From contig JAPEIS010000009.1 in assembly GCA_029531795.1 (NCBI GenBank), positions 744,001-808,000 on the forward strand: a DNA stretch of 64,000 bases. Reading direction: 5' to 3'. Each line of letters opens with the position of its first letter. The stretch's first letter is position 1. The stretch comes from Sclerotinia nivalis (Eukaryota; Ascomycota; Leotiomycetes; Helotiales; Sclerotiniaceae). Below are positions 1 through 10,741 of this stretch, one piece after another. The translations under genes were made by a program, and so were the position numbers. The notes beneath the pieces were generated by a model. That model searched no databases and was not told the origin of the DNA. It was given only the letters and a program-made list of their open reading frames with translations.

Positions 1-1
1 G

Positions 2-2179
2 GTAGAAACTTCCATTGCAAAATTGGTCCACCAATTAATGTGGACTACTAAGCTTTCACCTATAGCAGCGGATTTTCATTCAGCGTCGTCTACCATTTTT
101 CTCCAGACCGAGAAAATGATAGAGCGAGTTGAAGAATTGCAAAGGGGTGACATCACCATGCCGGCATACCAAATGAATGCTGAAGTTGGTGAAGAAAGAT
201 CTCATCTTCATGACGCGCTGATGGCCCTCTTCAAGAAAACGTCCCCGGGTCAGAATAATCTCAATCTAATTCTGGCAAAGATATGTTACAACCTTCTCAT
301 AAGCTCAGTATCGCCAAACATTTTTACCTATAATTTTTTAATCGAAAAATTAACAGAATTAATGCTTCATGACCACGCTCAAATAATTGTTGATTCATTT
401 CTCTACGATACGAAATTCAAGCCTACTCCAAGGACTATCCAGGTTATACTGAATCATTATGCGACTAAGAATGACCTAGAAGGCTACCGAAGCATTATCA
501 GGCGCATGAGGGCAGTAGATGGGAGTATGAGAGTTGCACGCAGACACCCGAACCAGCTATTTGAGCATCCAAAATATTTAGCTTGGGCGGAGAAACATGC
601 CCAGAGATTGATTTCGAGAAATGGTTGGCTTGTGCGAAAAGTACCACGAGACGAATCCATCTTCGATGCGCTCATCAAGACGAGTTCCCATATCACCACC
701 GCTAGGCAAGCTGTCATGTATATTCGCGCATCCTTGCGTCAAAACAATAAAATTCGGCCAGAATCACTTTGTGAGGCTGTGACGAGTTGTGTAGCCCAAC
801 TAGATCATGCTGCTGGCGAGTCGCTTTTGAAGTCAATATTAGAGTCTTGGGCTGAAAATATAGAAAAACCTGATCTCATTGTGCTCACCAAAAGTACACG
901 CTGGGCCATAAGAGAACTCTTACATCTTTGCGGAATTGACCCATCACGAGATTTACCACAAACTTTACCAGTAGATGTTCCTCGGTGGAATTTAGGGAGG
1001 CTTCTGTTTTACTTGAACCTTGGTTCGATACGCGATTCTGTTGACCGCTTTGTTGCAAGGATAAATTCTTTACAAGATATTCTTCATATATCCTCCAAAA
1101 GATCGAAATACAATATTATTCATACCTGGCACCGCGAATACCCGGAATTTGGAGATACACAGGTCCGGGATTATCTCCCAACAAAACCCGAAACTCAGAA
1201 TCGATCATCATCTCAGTCTAGGATTGAGCGTTGCCTGGAAATTTTCGACAACTTTGCAAAGACGGAGAAAGCACGAGCAAAGAAATCTAAGCAAGGAGCC
1301 AGCCAAGCCAGAAGAGTGATGCTGCAAAGCTTGGAAGCCAAAGTTGCCTTGTCAAATGCAAACATTTTTTCGACTGAGATGTGTCTGGTTTCCTTGTATT
1401 ATGATCGACTTCCTAGAGACTGGAAGTATACATATCATATCAGATTAAAGCAATCTCCGTATATGTCTTACGGACACAGGATCGCTGTTCTCAAGGGTTT
1501 AAAACGGCTGCAAAAACTGCACATAATCGGCTACCAGATAAACCTGAGTTTACGACACATCGTCCTTTTGCAGAGGGAGATCTACTACATAGAAAGGGAA
1601 AGGGAGCAACGCATAATTGATCTTACAGCCAAGATCAATGTGAGTGCAAAGCAAATTAAACGTTTCGCGTGGCACCTTCATCTCGTGAAACAGAGAATCA
1701 AACTTAACTCACAATCTCTTCGCTTAAGCGGTCTACGAGAGATGAATGTACTCGAAGATGTGATAAATAGGAGTAAACGGCATATCAAACTTTTGGAACA
1801 GGAACTTCAACTTGACTTTCCTCACGTGAATCCAGAGAGAAAGTTGAGGAAACTGAACTTGAGCTTGAACAAGGTCAACCAGAGGAAACACCACATCAAA
1901 CTTTTGGCCGAGGAGATTTATTTATCCTATCCTCCTCTTGTGGCCAGGAAGACTTACACCATCGACTCGAACTCGGACTGGAAGGTACTTAGAAAATCCC
2001 ACAAGGACCTTTCCTTTCAGTATGACCTACCAGTAAATAAGCTTTTGCCAGCCGAAGAACAAGAGTATGAGGTGATCCAAGAGCTTGCGGTAGAACGTAC
2101 TATTCGTTTCAAGCAACGAGAAGAGCATTTGTCAGACGAGGAAAAGGTATCACCTGTATCATTTGAATCGCCGGTTTAA
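2..2179 (+). CDS. PPR-like (pentatricopeptide repeat) protein, 5' end outside window
   Basis: The reading frame is open to the left edge (first complete codon at base 2), so this is the C-terminal about 725 residues of a longer protein. Near bases 310-520 two typical helix-turn-helix PPR units are readable, with PNIFTYNFLIEKL and PRTIQVILNHYATKNDLEGY as landmarks. PPR proteins bind organellar RNA and in fungi usually act in mitochondrial RNA processing or translation; that role is inferred. The C-terminal third is rich in Lys, Arg, Leu and His and has internally similar segments (RHIKLLEQEL at about 1780, HHIKLLAEEI at about 1890), suggesting a basic helical or coiled tail. No intron is needed. 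It converges with the queuosine salvage gene across about 400 bp. The PPR call is fairly safe; the exact orthologue is not recognised. Confidence 0.7.
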   Translation, partial: VETSIAKLVHQLMWTTKLSPIAADFHSASSTIFLQTEKMIERVEELQRGDITMPAYQMNAEVGEERSHLHDALMALFKKTSPGQNNLNLILAKICYNLLISSVSPNIFTYNFLIEKLTELMLHDHAQIIVDSFLYDTKFKPTPRTIQVILNHYATKNDLEGYRSIIRRMRAVDGSMRVARRHPNQLFEHPKYLAWAEKHAQRLISRNGWLVRKVPRDESIFDALIKTSSHITTARQAVMYIRASLRQNNKIRPESLCEAVTSCVAQLDHAAGESLLKSILESWAENIEKPDLIVLTKSTRWAIRELLHLCGIDPSRDLPQTLPVDVPRWNLGRLLFYLNLGSIRDSVDRFVARINSLQDILHISSKRSKYNIIHTWHREYPEFGDTQVRDYLPTKPETQNRSSSQSRIERCLEIFDNFAKTEKARAKKSKQGASQARRVMLQSLEAKVALSNANIFSTEMCLVSLYYDRLPRDWKYTYHIRLKQSPYMSYGHRIAVLKGLKRLQKLHIIGYQINLSLRHIVLLQREIYYIEREREQRIIDLTAKINVSAKQIKRFAWHLHLVKQRIKLNSQSLRLSGLREMNVLEDVINRSKRHIKLLEQELQLDFPHVNPERKLRKLNLSLNKVNQRKHHIKLLAEEIYLSYPPLVARKTYTIDSNSDWKVLRKSHKDLSFQYDLPVNKLLPAEEQEYEVIQELAVERTIRFKQREEHLSDEEKVSPVSFESPV

Positions 2180-2583
2180 GCTGAAAAGATTTCTGAGGGA
2201 TTTGATGTATCATGATGGGGGAATATTGTTGTGGGTCAAATCTTTTCACATGTGTATTTATGAGATACCTGCATAGAGTGGCGTTTGCGTTAGATACTAG
2301 GTATAAAATGGGTATTTGTATACGTGCATGAAAGGGCGTTTTGGAGTTCATAGACGAGGATGATGGCCCTACGGCGTATGGCATATGGGTGCATCACAGG
2401 GCCTGGGAAAGGTTTACTAGCAAATGTATAACAGATGGATAAAATACAAGATCTGTACAAATGAATCTCCACCACATTCAACGACTTAGAGTTCTTGCGA
2501 CATATGCATATTGGTATCTATATTATCGTTTCACAAACGTCTCTTGCGTTCATGTCGCATAGTATTCCATTTGATTACACTGG
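2180..2583. other. convergent intergenic region
   Basis: This 404-bp gap lies between the 3' ends of the PPR gene and the queuosine salvage gene. It should hold both 3' UTRs and terminators. Only overlapping spurious frames are seen. Confidence 0.6.
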
Positions 2584-3773
2584 TTAATACCATATACTTC
2601 TCGTTCTATGATGGGGTATCTCGTCCTTTCCTTCCAATTCCCGTTCCTTCATCGTGTCATACAGGAAAAAATCGATCAAAATAGCATTTACTTTTGCCTC
2701 GGGATGATTCTTCAATATCTCTCTTCGAATCAATTCTACACACCAAATACTACAACCTATTATCCATCATGTTAGATTAGTATTTTAGATTCTATCCACA
2801 TCCCAAGAACAACGGAATGAGAATTTAAAGGGGCAAAACAAGAAATCTTACCTCTCAACTGCACCTCCCAACTATGTCCACTCTCAATAACTTCACCTCT
2901 TCTAATCTTACTCTCCAAAGCCGGTGCATACCATAGACATCCCAATGTGTTCAAGAGTTGCGGAATGCGATAATCGGCAAACATGGTAAGTTTATCGATA
3001 TCATGGAATTCTCCCCAACTTTCTCCTTCAAAAGCTGCCCATAGATCCGCTACGCATATTTGTGCACGTTTGAGTAATCGTACTTCCTTGCGATTCTCAA
3101 ACGAAACAACATCGTTGAAACAAGGAAATGATGCTGCGAGGAGATTTACCAGTGCGGCTGCAGAATGATTAGATTCCTTTATGCAATTGGTAAAAGCGCA
3201 GTTGTATTTCTCATAGAGGATTGTCCCAGCTTCCCGAAGTAGCGCAAGACGTGTAGTAAGAAGTGGCATGGGCTCCGCTGTACATGAACGAAATATATGC
3301 GCGAATACTTCCTCCGTGAGCTCTTCTTCGTTTTGCCAATAATCCGAGCTGGTAATTGGATATCCGTCTTCCAAACCCCTCTGCAGCGCAGCAACTAAAC
3401 TCCAGTATCCCGTCCACTTTTTGCCCTTGTACTCAATCGCAAACCGTTCATCTTCATTCTGAAGACTCCAGAATGAAAAATTGAGTAAATCCATAGTGAA
3501 GATAAAGTTAACGGTACCCTCGTCTTTGGCTTGGGGGTGCAAGTCATGTGATGACCATGTTTTGGTGGAATAGGATTTCGTCTGCATTTGGGAATAGATG
3601 GATGCAGCGGCTGCTTTGGTGGAGGTCATGTCAAGGGCTACATCGATCGAGTTGTTGTAGACGTATTCTGCGCTTTCGAGGACGCGGGTTTCGGGGATCT
3701 CTGGGGTGGTGGGTTTGCGGAAGTGTTGGCGGAGAAGCTCCAGGAGCTCGGGGTCGGCTTCGTCGTCGGACAT
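2584..3773 (-). CDS. QNG1: Queuosine 5'-phosphate N-glycosylase/hydrolase (queuosine salvage, DUF2419 family)
   Basis: Two exons on the minus strand, 3773..2852 and 2756..2584, with a 95-bp GT-AG intron, give 364 residues. The start is the ATG at 3773 (MSDDEADPELLELL); the open frame reaches further upstream but those residues look non-coding and proline-rich. Family landmarks are the N-terminal VLESAEYVYNNS, central DLLNFSFWS and GYWSLVAALQRGLEDG, and the second-exon ending IPHHRTRSIWY, which matches the characteristic HRTRSI-aromatic C terminus. Enzymes of this family release queuine from queuosine 5'-monophosphate so that eukaryotes can salvage the tRNA wobble base. Without the splice the protein would lose its conserved C-terminal 57 residues, so the intron is well supported. 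It is divergent from UBA2 across about 600 bp. Confidence 0.9.
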
Positions 3774-4380
3774 GGTTGGGGGGGGGGGCGCTTTGAGGTG
3801 GGAATTTAGTGAGGCGGTTGTTGCGATGCTGTGTTTTGTAGGATGTTGGAGAGTATATGGGTGAGAGGTATAGGCGGGGTGTAAAATTCGACGTTTTTGG
3901 ATGAACTGTGGGTACAAAAAGTAAAGGCAGGAACGATTGATAATGAAACTCGTTAATTTCTTTTTATTTTGGAGTCATACAATGTATAGCTACAGTTTCA
4001 GCTCATGCCTAAACGCTCAGAACTCAAATTGATAGAATCATCAGCACCTGCAAGTATCCCAAAAAAAAAGCACCCCTCCTTATAAAACATAAAAATAAAA
4101 TAAATAAAGTGAAGCATGCAACAATGCAATCATTCATGCACAGACCATAAAAGCGATAAGAGTTCGCTTATCTAATCAAGCGCGTTTTCCACCTCTATCA
4201 ACGCGATCGCGATTCATTCCCAGAGGTAGGTACATAGGTACATGGAATAGCTTAGAAATAATAAGCAGAGCCTCAGGAACCATCTCCGTGTGAAGATCAA
4301 CCTTGAACTTCTATTCAAATCAACTCAACCTTCATTTGGGTCGTCAATCTATATCTTGCGTTGTCGCGAAGCACCGACGC
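3774..4380. other. divergent promoter region QNG1 / UBA2
   Basis: This 607-bp stretch separates two divergent start codons. A G-rich run lies directly 5' of the QNG1 start (3779-3789), and an A-rich, pyrimidine-poor tract lies around 4060-4110. I see no coding frame that fits a family. Confidence 0.6.
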
Positions 4381-7001
4381 ATGATGGTCAATATGATGCG
4401 CGATCAATTCAACACGCAGTCACTGGGGAAACCTTTGAATATTATGGTCAAGGAGGTAAGCGCACAAAGTTCGCAATGTCTTGTTTTATGAAGGACGAGA
4501 AATACTTTAACTTCTGCTTTGGTATTATTTCATGGTTATTTATGTTAGATTTGGCGATATTACTATCCGCCTTCTCGTCCGCAGAAATATATATGCTATG
4601 TCGTTGGGGTTCTGTTTGTTTTAAGAGCTTGGTTATGTGAATTTCCTGCTTTTGCTGCAACCCATTGAAAATGAATATACCCACTAAACTTTTCAAATAG
4701 GCACGCATATTGATGGTGGGAGCTGGAGGAATCGGATGTGAATTACTCAAGAATTTGGTTTCGGCTGGTTTTGGAGAAATTCACATCGTGGATCTGGATA
4801 CCATCGATCTTAGCAACTTAAATCGACAATTCTTGTTCCGCCATGAACATATTAAGAAATCGAAGGCTTTGGTATGTTTTTCACGTATGGCAGATTTGGA
4901 TATGGGCTGATACCGAGGTACACAGGTTGCGAAAGATGCGGCGCATAAGTTCAACCCCAAAGTCAAGCTAGAGGCACATCATGCGAATATTAAGGATTCA
5001 CAGTTCAATGTGGATTGGTTCAAGGGATTTACAATGGTTTTCAATGCGTTGGATAATCTTGAAGCGAGGAGACATGTAAATAAGATGTGTTTGGCGGCGG
5101 ATATACCTTTAATCGAATCGGGAACAACTGGTTTCAATGGACAGGTTCAGGTTATTATGAAGGGAAAGACGGCATGTTACGATTGCACGACAAAAGAGAC
5201 GCCAAAGAGTTTTCCAGTTTGCACTATTCGAAGTACACCAAGTCAGCCTATTCATTGCATAGTTTGGGGAAAGAGCTACTTATTGAGGTATGTCGGTCCG
5301 ACGAGCGGAAAGGAAATTTTACTAAATTTAATAAAGTGAGGTATTTGGTGCTAGTGAGGATGAATCGACTGATATGGATCATTCCGAAGATTCAGAAAAT
5401 GGTTTGTTGCTTCATACTATATTAAAGTACCTTGCTGACATTAGGCAGCCAAGGAGATTGAAAAGCTGCGGTTGGAGTCTCAAGCTTTGAAGAAGATTAA
5501 AGAATCGATGGGTACTGATGCGTTTCCTCAACTGCTCTTCGATAAGGTCTATAAGGATGATATCGTTCGTTTAAGATCTATGGAGGATATGTGGAAATCT
5601 AGACGGCCACCTGAGGTTTTAGATTACGCCACCCTTAATGCAGAAGCAGGAAATGATGAGTCCACAAAGGAAGCTGTACTCAAAGATGATCAACGAGTTT
5701 GGAATTTACATGAGAATCTCATCGTTTTCAGAGATAGGTAACTTACTCCTCATTTGCTCTCAAGGATTCACAATTCTGACCCTATCAGTTTGGAACGATT
5801 GAGTAAGAGACTACAAGAAATGAAAGCTACCTCAAATGGTGCTGGCTCCGCGGAACCAATAATCACCTTCGATAAAGACGATGAAGATACTCTAGATTTT
5901 GTCACGGCAAGCGCTAACTTGAGATCTATCGTATTTGGTATTGAAACAAAATCTCGATTTGATATCAAGCAAATGGCCGGTAATATCATCCCTGCTATTG
6001 CAACCACCAATGCAATTGTAGCCGGTCTTTGCGTTCTACAGTCATTCAAAGTCCTTCGTGGTGATTACTCGAGTAGTAAAGAGGTATGTCACACCCTGAT
6101 GACTCAAAATGACAATACCATGTACTCACAAGTGTAGATTTTCCTCTCTCCATTCGCCCCGGAAAGACTTCTCTCCTCCGACAAGTTTCGAGAACCAAAT
6201 CCAGATTGTCCTGTATGCAGCGTGGCACAAACACGTGTATTGGTCGATATGTCAAGAGCCACACTTGGTGATCTTGTCGAGGGTTTCTTGAAACTTCAAC
6301 TCGGGTATGGGGAGGAGTTTGTGGTTAATAATGAAAGTGGACTACTTTATGATGTTGAGGAGACGGAGAATTTGGATAAGAAACTTAGTGAACTTGGTAC
6401 GTTTATTTTACTTGGTGTTTATAAGTAACTGACTAACATAATGTACAGGTATCAAGGGAGATACTTTCTTAACCGTTATTGATGAAGATGATGAAAATCC
6501 AAAAGGTCCTAGAGTTAATCTCGTACTCAATGTACAAGAATCGTAAGTTTTTTAGTCATATTACTGTCCTTGCCCATATCCTAACAATCATACAGCGATA
6601 CTACAATGGAAGATGCTCCTATCAAAAGCCTCGACATTCATGCCAGCTCCTCGATTCCCGCCGCCCCACTCCTTACCGAAGAACCCACCTCAATAAGCCC
6701 TGAATCGCCCATTCCCCGCCGCAAGAAACCCGCCCCCGAACCAGAACCCACAGTTTCAACGAATGGTAAAACTACAAATGGCCACGTCAAAACCGCCACT
6801 GGGGAAGCACTTCAAAATACTAATGTTAATGGTGTCAAAAAGAGAACTGCATCTGATGCTCTCGGTAATGATGTTTCATCTACATCAAAGCGGCCCAAAC
6901 CTTCATCGAGTTCTGCTGATATGTCAATGGCTGCTTTGAATGATGGTATTATTGTATTAGATGATGCAAATGATGGTGCTATTATGATTGATGATGATTA
7001 G
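4381..7001 (+). CDS. UBA2: SUMO-activating enzyme subunit 2 (ubiquitin-like E1, UBA2)
   Basis: Nine exons: 4381..4455, 4701..4871, 4926..5287, 5337..5401, 5449..5737, 5789..6083, 6138..6396, 6449..6542, 6596..7001. They are in phase and give 671 residues. Introns are 47-54 bp except the first (245 bp). The nucleotide-binding glycine loop VGAGGIG is at residues 31-37, followed by [17 protein letters not shown]. The catalytic cysteine is expected to be Cys181 in [19 protein letters not shown]. Zinc ligands are in CYDC and, in exon 7, CPVC. UBA2 pairs with AOS1 to adenylate SUMO and pass it as a thioester to UBC9, mainly in the nucleus. The C terminus carries basic stretches (KKR, KRPKP) and two SUMO-interaction-like cores (IIVLDD at 655-660, IMIDDD at 666-671). 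The start could also be the in-frame ATGs at 4384, 4393 or 4396. Confidence 0.95.
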
Positions 7002-7162
7002 ATGTTTCCTTGCATCCAAATTTAATCATCGTTAATATTTGCACTCAAATCATCCCACCTCATTCAACCATCTCCATCTCCAAGCCAATCAAACTTTCCT
7101 CGAACAATGACCCAATTCACTCCACCGATCGAGTTATTTGGATTTCCCCTTCCGCCCAAAAA

Positions 7163-9970
7163 TCATACAGCACTCAACCCACCATCAAGATTGAGCACAC
7201 AATTGTTGGCATACTTATTGGTCGCTAAAAAGACGGTGGCATCGGCTATTTCAGTGACATCTCCAAAACGTGAGAGGGGAATGGCGTTTAGTGCTTCTTT
7301 ACGAGCGAGATCGGTCATAGCTTTGATGATCGTGTTAGTTTGGCTTTTTCTTTTGGCTTTTTAACGCAGTGTAAGATGTAATTTTTTTGTACATTAGATT
7401 TTGAGATGAGGGAGAATGGGAAGGGAAGGGTGAGGGGTTTATTTGAATATTTAGGGTGAAGATGGCGTGATATTTGAGGGGTTGGAATAAAATGGGAGGA
7501 TGAAAATGAATATGCGAAGATGAATGGATGGATGGAAAGGCAAATACAGATGGTACAGATGGAATGGATGGATATGGGGGAATGGAGTTGGTGGATAGAA
7601 TAACAGAATACTATAACAGCATACCACAACATAAATAAGGGATGAACAATGAAAATATATCCATCATCTCCATATTACACTTCGAAAAATGATTAAGCAT
7701 CACTTGATACCCCAGTAGATGAAGAAATATCAACCGACCGAAAAGAGAGGAAGATAAACAACATAAAAGGCAGCGCCGGGAACGATGGAAAAGGAAGTGG
7801 AGTGAATATGTAAATAAACTAAATAGCACAGACAAAAGTGAAAATAACATAAAACATAAAACATAAAATATTAAACGAAACGAAACGAAATAAAATATAT
7901 ACATACCCCTCGTCATATCCGTCTCGATATATCCGGGTACGATGGCATTTACTCTTATTCCTGCAGAACCCATTTCGGCGGCTAGGGCGCGGGTGAGTCC
8001 TTTTTGGAAGGGGGTGGTGTTAGTGAAGGATGTGGAGGGAGTGGGGGGTTAGGGGGTGAGAGGAGGGTGAGAGGAGGGTGAGAGGAGGGTGAGAGGAGGG
8101 TGAGAGGAGGGTGAGAGGAGGGGGGGGGGTGAAGGGTAGGGGACAGGGAAGTGAGGGGAAGTGAGGGGAAAGTGAGGGAAGATGGGAAGATGGGAAGATG
8201 GGAAGATGGGAAAGTTAGGAAAAGGGAATGGAAAAAAAAGGGTGAAAAAAAGTAAAAAAGTAAATAAAAATAAACATACCAAGAACCCCCGCCTTACTAG
8301 CCGCATACGCTGCACTTCCCCTTCCACCTTTTACACCTAGAAGTGAGGAAATATTTATTATACAACCTATTTTTTAGGGGGAAAAAAAGGGGGCGTTAGC
8401 TTTCTGTGCTAAAGTAGAGTGATATCTTGTGGCATCTTGGGATTGGGGTTGGGGTTTGAATTTGAGAAAGGGTTTGAGAAGGGGTTTGAGGTGGGGGATG
8501 GGGGATGGGTTGTGAGATTTGGAGTTGGGGTTTCTTGATCTTCATCTGCGATGGATAGATATTCAAGGATCCAACCGTTTTTATTGGAAGATAATGAATA
8601 TACCAACGAATCTCCCCTCCTCAAACATCATTAAGAACCCAAGAAAAACCCCCTCATTTTCGGAAGGAGGGGAAAAAGAACAAAGAAAAAGAAAAGAAGA
8701 GAGAAAATAAAACAACATACCTTCCCTCCGTCTCAACATATCTTTCCCGATAATTTTACATCCCCATATCGTACCCATTAAATTTGTTTGGAGGATGTTT
8801 TCTATTAGCGAGGGAGAGGTGGTTATGAGGGGTGAGGAGTGCGTTAGACCTGCGGCGTTGATGAGAATGTCGATTTTGGGTTTGGGGTGCTGTTTTGGGG
8901 GGGTGGGGTGTTAGTTATTGGGGTTTTGGGAGTGAGGAGGTGGATTTTAGGGGTGGGATTGAAGGGAGAGAGAGGGTGATTGAAGGATTGAGGGGTTGAG
9001 GGATTGAGGGATTGAGAAGGAAAGGTAGAGGGTAAGAGAGGCGAGGGAAGGGAAGGGAACGGGGATGTGGTAGATAGGAATTGAGCCGAGAAAGAGGAAA
9101 GATGGAAGGAAAGATTGCTGGATAGGTGAAGGATCAAGATCCAACTCCAAATTCACCCAGATACAAATGAAAGAAATCAAAAGGGAACTACCCTTTAATC
9201 TCTCCTTCATCTCTCCTTATACTCTTCTTCTTCCTTTTCCTCTTCCCCTTACTCAACTACAATCCCAATCTCAATCCATTCCCCATCTCCCATCTCCCAT
9301 CCCAAAAACCCAACACGAAAACAAAAACCTAAAGAAAAAAAGCAGAACTCACCCCATCCGCCCTCTTCCCCCTCCCAAACTCCTCTTCCCAAAATTCCCT
9401 CTTCCCCACATCCCCACAAACAATATCAATATCAATCCCATCCTCACCAATCCCCTTCCCACCAACCATCTCCTCACCAACCCCTTCCTCATCAATCTCA
9501 TAATCACCCCTTTCCAAAGCCTCTCTATCCCTCTCCTCTCTCACCTTCCTAATCTCCACCCCCAAACTCTCCAACCCCACCCTATTCCTCCCCACCAAAA
9601 CCATTCTTCCTCCGTCCCCCCCAAACCTCTGCGCTATAGCCCTTCCGATTCCCCTCGAGGCGCCTGTTACAAGGATTGTTTTATTTGCAAATGGTGATGC
9701 TGTTATTGTTGTTCCATTGGTGTTTGTTGAGAAAGTTGATGAAGGTGATGAAGATCCAGATGCAGAAGAAGATCTTGAGGAAGATCCCGTAGAGAAACCT
9801 CTCGCTCTCGATCTCAATCCCAAGCTAAACCCAGAATTTGCAAATCTCATACCCATACCCAGACTCCCATAATTTCCACCTCGAAAAGTACTAGCGAGGA
9901 GGTATTCCGCTTTCCTCCTTAGAGATATCCCCATACCCATACCCGTACCCGTACACAAACCCCTCGACAT
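7163..9970 (-). CDS. OAR1: Short-chain dehydrogenase/reductase, probable mitochondrial 3-oxoacyl-[ACP] reductase
   Basis: Five exons on the minus strand, 9970..9353, 8889..8721, 8366..8280, 7999..7907 and 7320..7163, give 374 residues in phase. The N terminus is Arg/Ser/Gly-rich with almost no acidic residues and contains RARGFST, typical of a mitochondrial presequence. The Rossmann motif TGASRGIG is at 102-109, the NAAG motif at 217-220, and the catalytic triad is Ser270, Tyr283 and Lys287 (AAYAASKAG). RVNAIVPGYIETDM follows, with a C-terminal LNLDGG. This layout fits FabG/OAR1 reductases of type II fatty-acid synthesis, though another SDR role is possible. The protein is longer than FabG (about 245) because of the presequence and an acidic insertion at about 140-200. 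The introns are 463, 354, 280 and 586 bp, far longer than in neighbouring genes, and pyrimidine-rich on the sense strand. The start ATG at 9970 is the first in frame. Confidence 0.85.
8054..8212. repeat. purine-rich minisatellite inside an SDR intron
   Basis: Six tandem copies of an 11-bp unit (GGTGAGAGGAG) run from about 8054 to 8121. They are followed by a run of G, copies of AAGTGAGGGG and four copies of GGGAAGAT near 8180-8212. All of it lies in the third intron of the minus-strand SDR gene, so the transcript reads it as CU-rich sequence. Confidence 0.9.
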
Positions 9971-10741
9971 AATACAACCACACAAAAACGAAAACGAAAC
10001 GAATCCCTAATATAACAAGACCACTAGCCACCAACCATTAACTAACCAGCAAGCTGTCAGTAAGTCAGTCAACCAATAGCTATAGCTATAGCCAAGACCC
10101 TAACCTCACAATCCAAACATTCATTCGCCACCTTCACCAATCGCAATTCCAACCACAACCACAATCTCCAACTAAAAAACAATAAATGCAGACAGAGTAT
10201 GACCTCAAATTCCAAATTCTAAATCCCAATCCTAATCTCAAATTCCGATTTTCTTCCCGTTGTCTTTCTGTCTCCAAACTAGCTGTTGCCGATTCAACAG
10301 ACGGGGAAGCAATGGAAAATGTAATCTTATGATGCGTGCGTGCATGTCACGTGTTTGTTCACATTGAATGGTTTTTTCTTCACCAACTAAGATTTGGCTG
10401 CGTGGTGATATGGTCAAGGCAAAGGGAAAAGAAATTGGCTTTGTTTTATTTGAGTGTTATTGTTGGATACTACAAGTGCAGACTGCTTTGTATAGTCCCA
10501 TGTAGTCATATTGTTTCCATATCAATTCAATAGTAAATAGAACACAAGTTAGGATTCACATCACATAATCACAAATCAATAAAACCATTGTCTTCAAAAC
10601 AATTGTCACAATTACGAGTTTCTATTTGTTAATTTCTTAAGCAAGCTTTGTACGCCATTGTGCAACCTTGGTTTGGTATAACCAAACAAAAATGCCCTCG
10701 AAGAAAAATGTCAAAAATGTTCATATCTCATCTCTTCTCAT
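9971..10741. other. intergenic region upstream of the SDR gene, downstream of ACL2
   Basis: This 771-bp stretch holds the SDR promoter/5' UTR and the ACL2 3' UTR. A short palindromic AGCTATAGCTATAGC-like tract lies near 10077-10091. No supported coding region is seen. Confidence 0.55.

Noticed and set aside
8844..9697. Frames on both strands rich in Ser/Pro/Leu in the SDR introns
   Set aside because: Caused by purine/pyrimidine asymmetry; the exon model explains the locus better.
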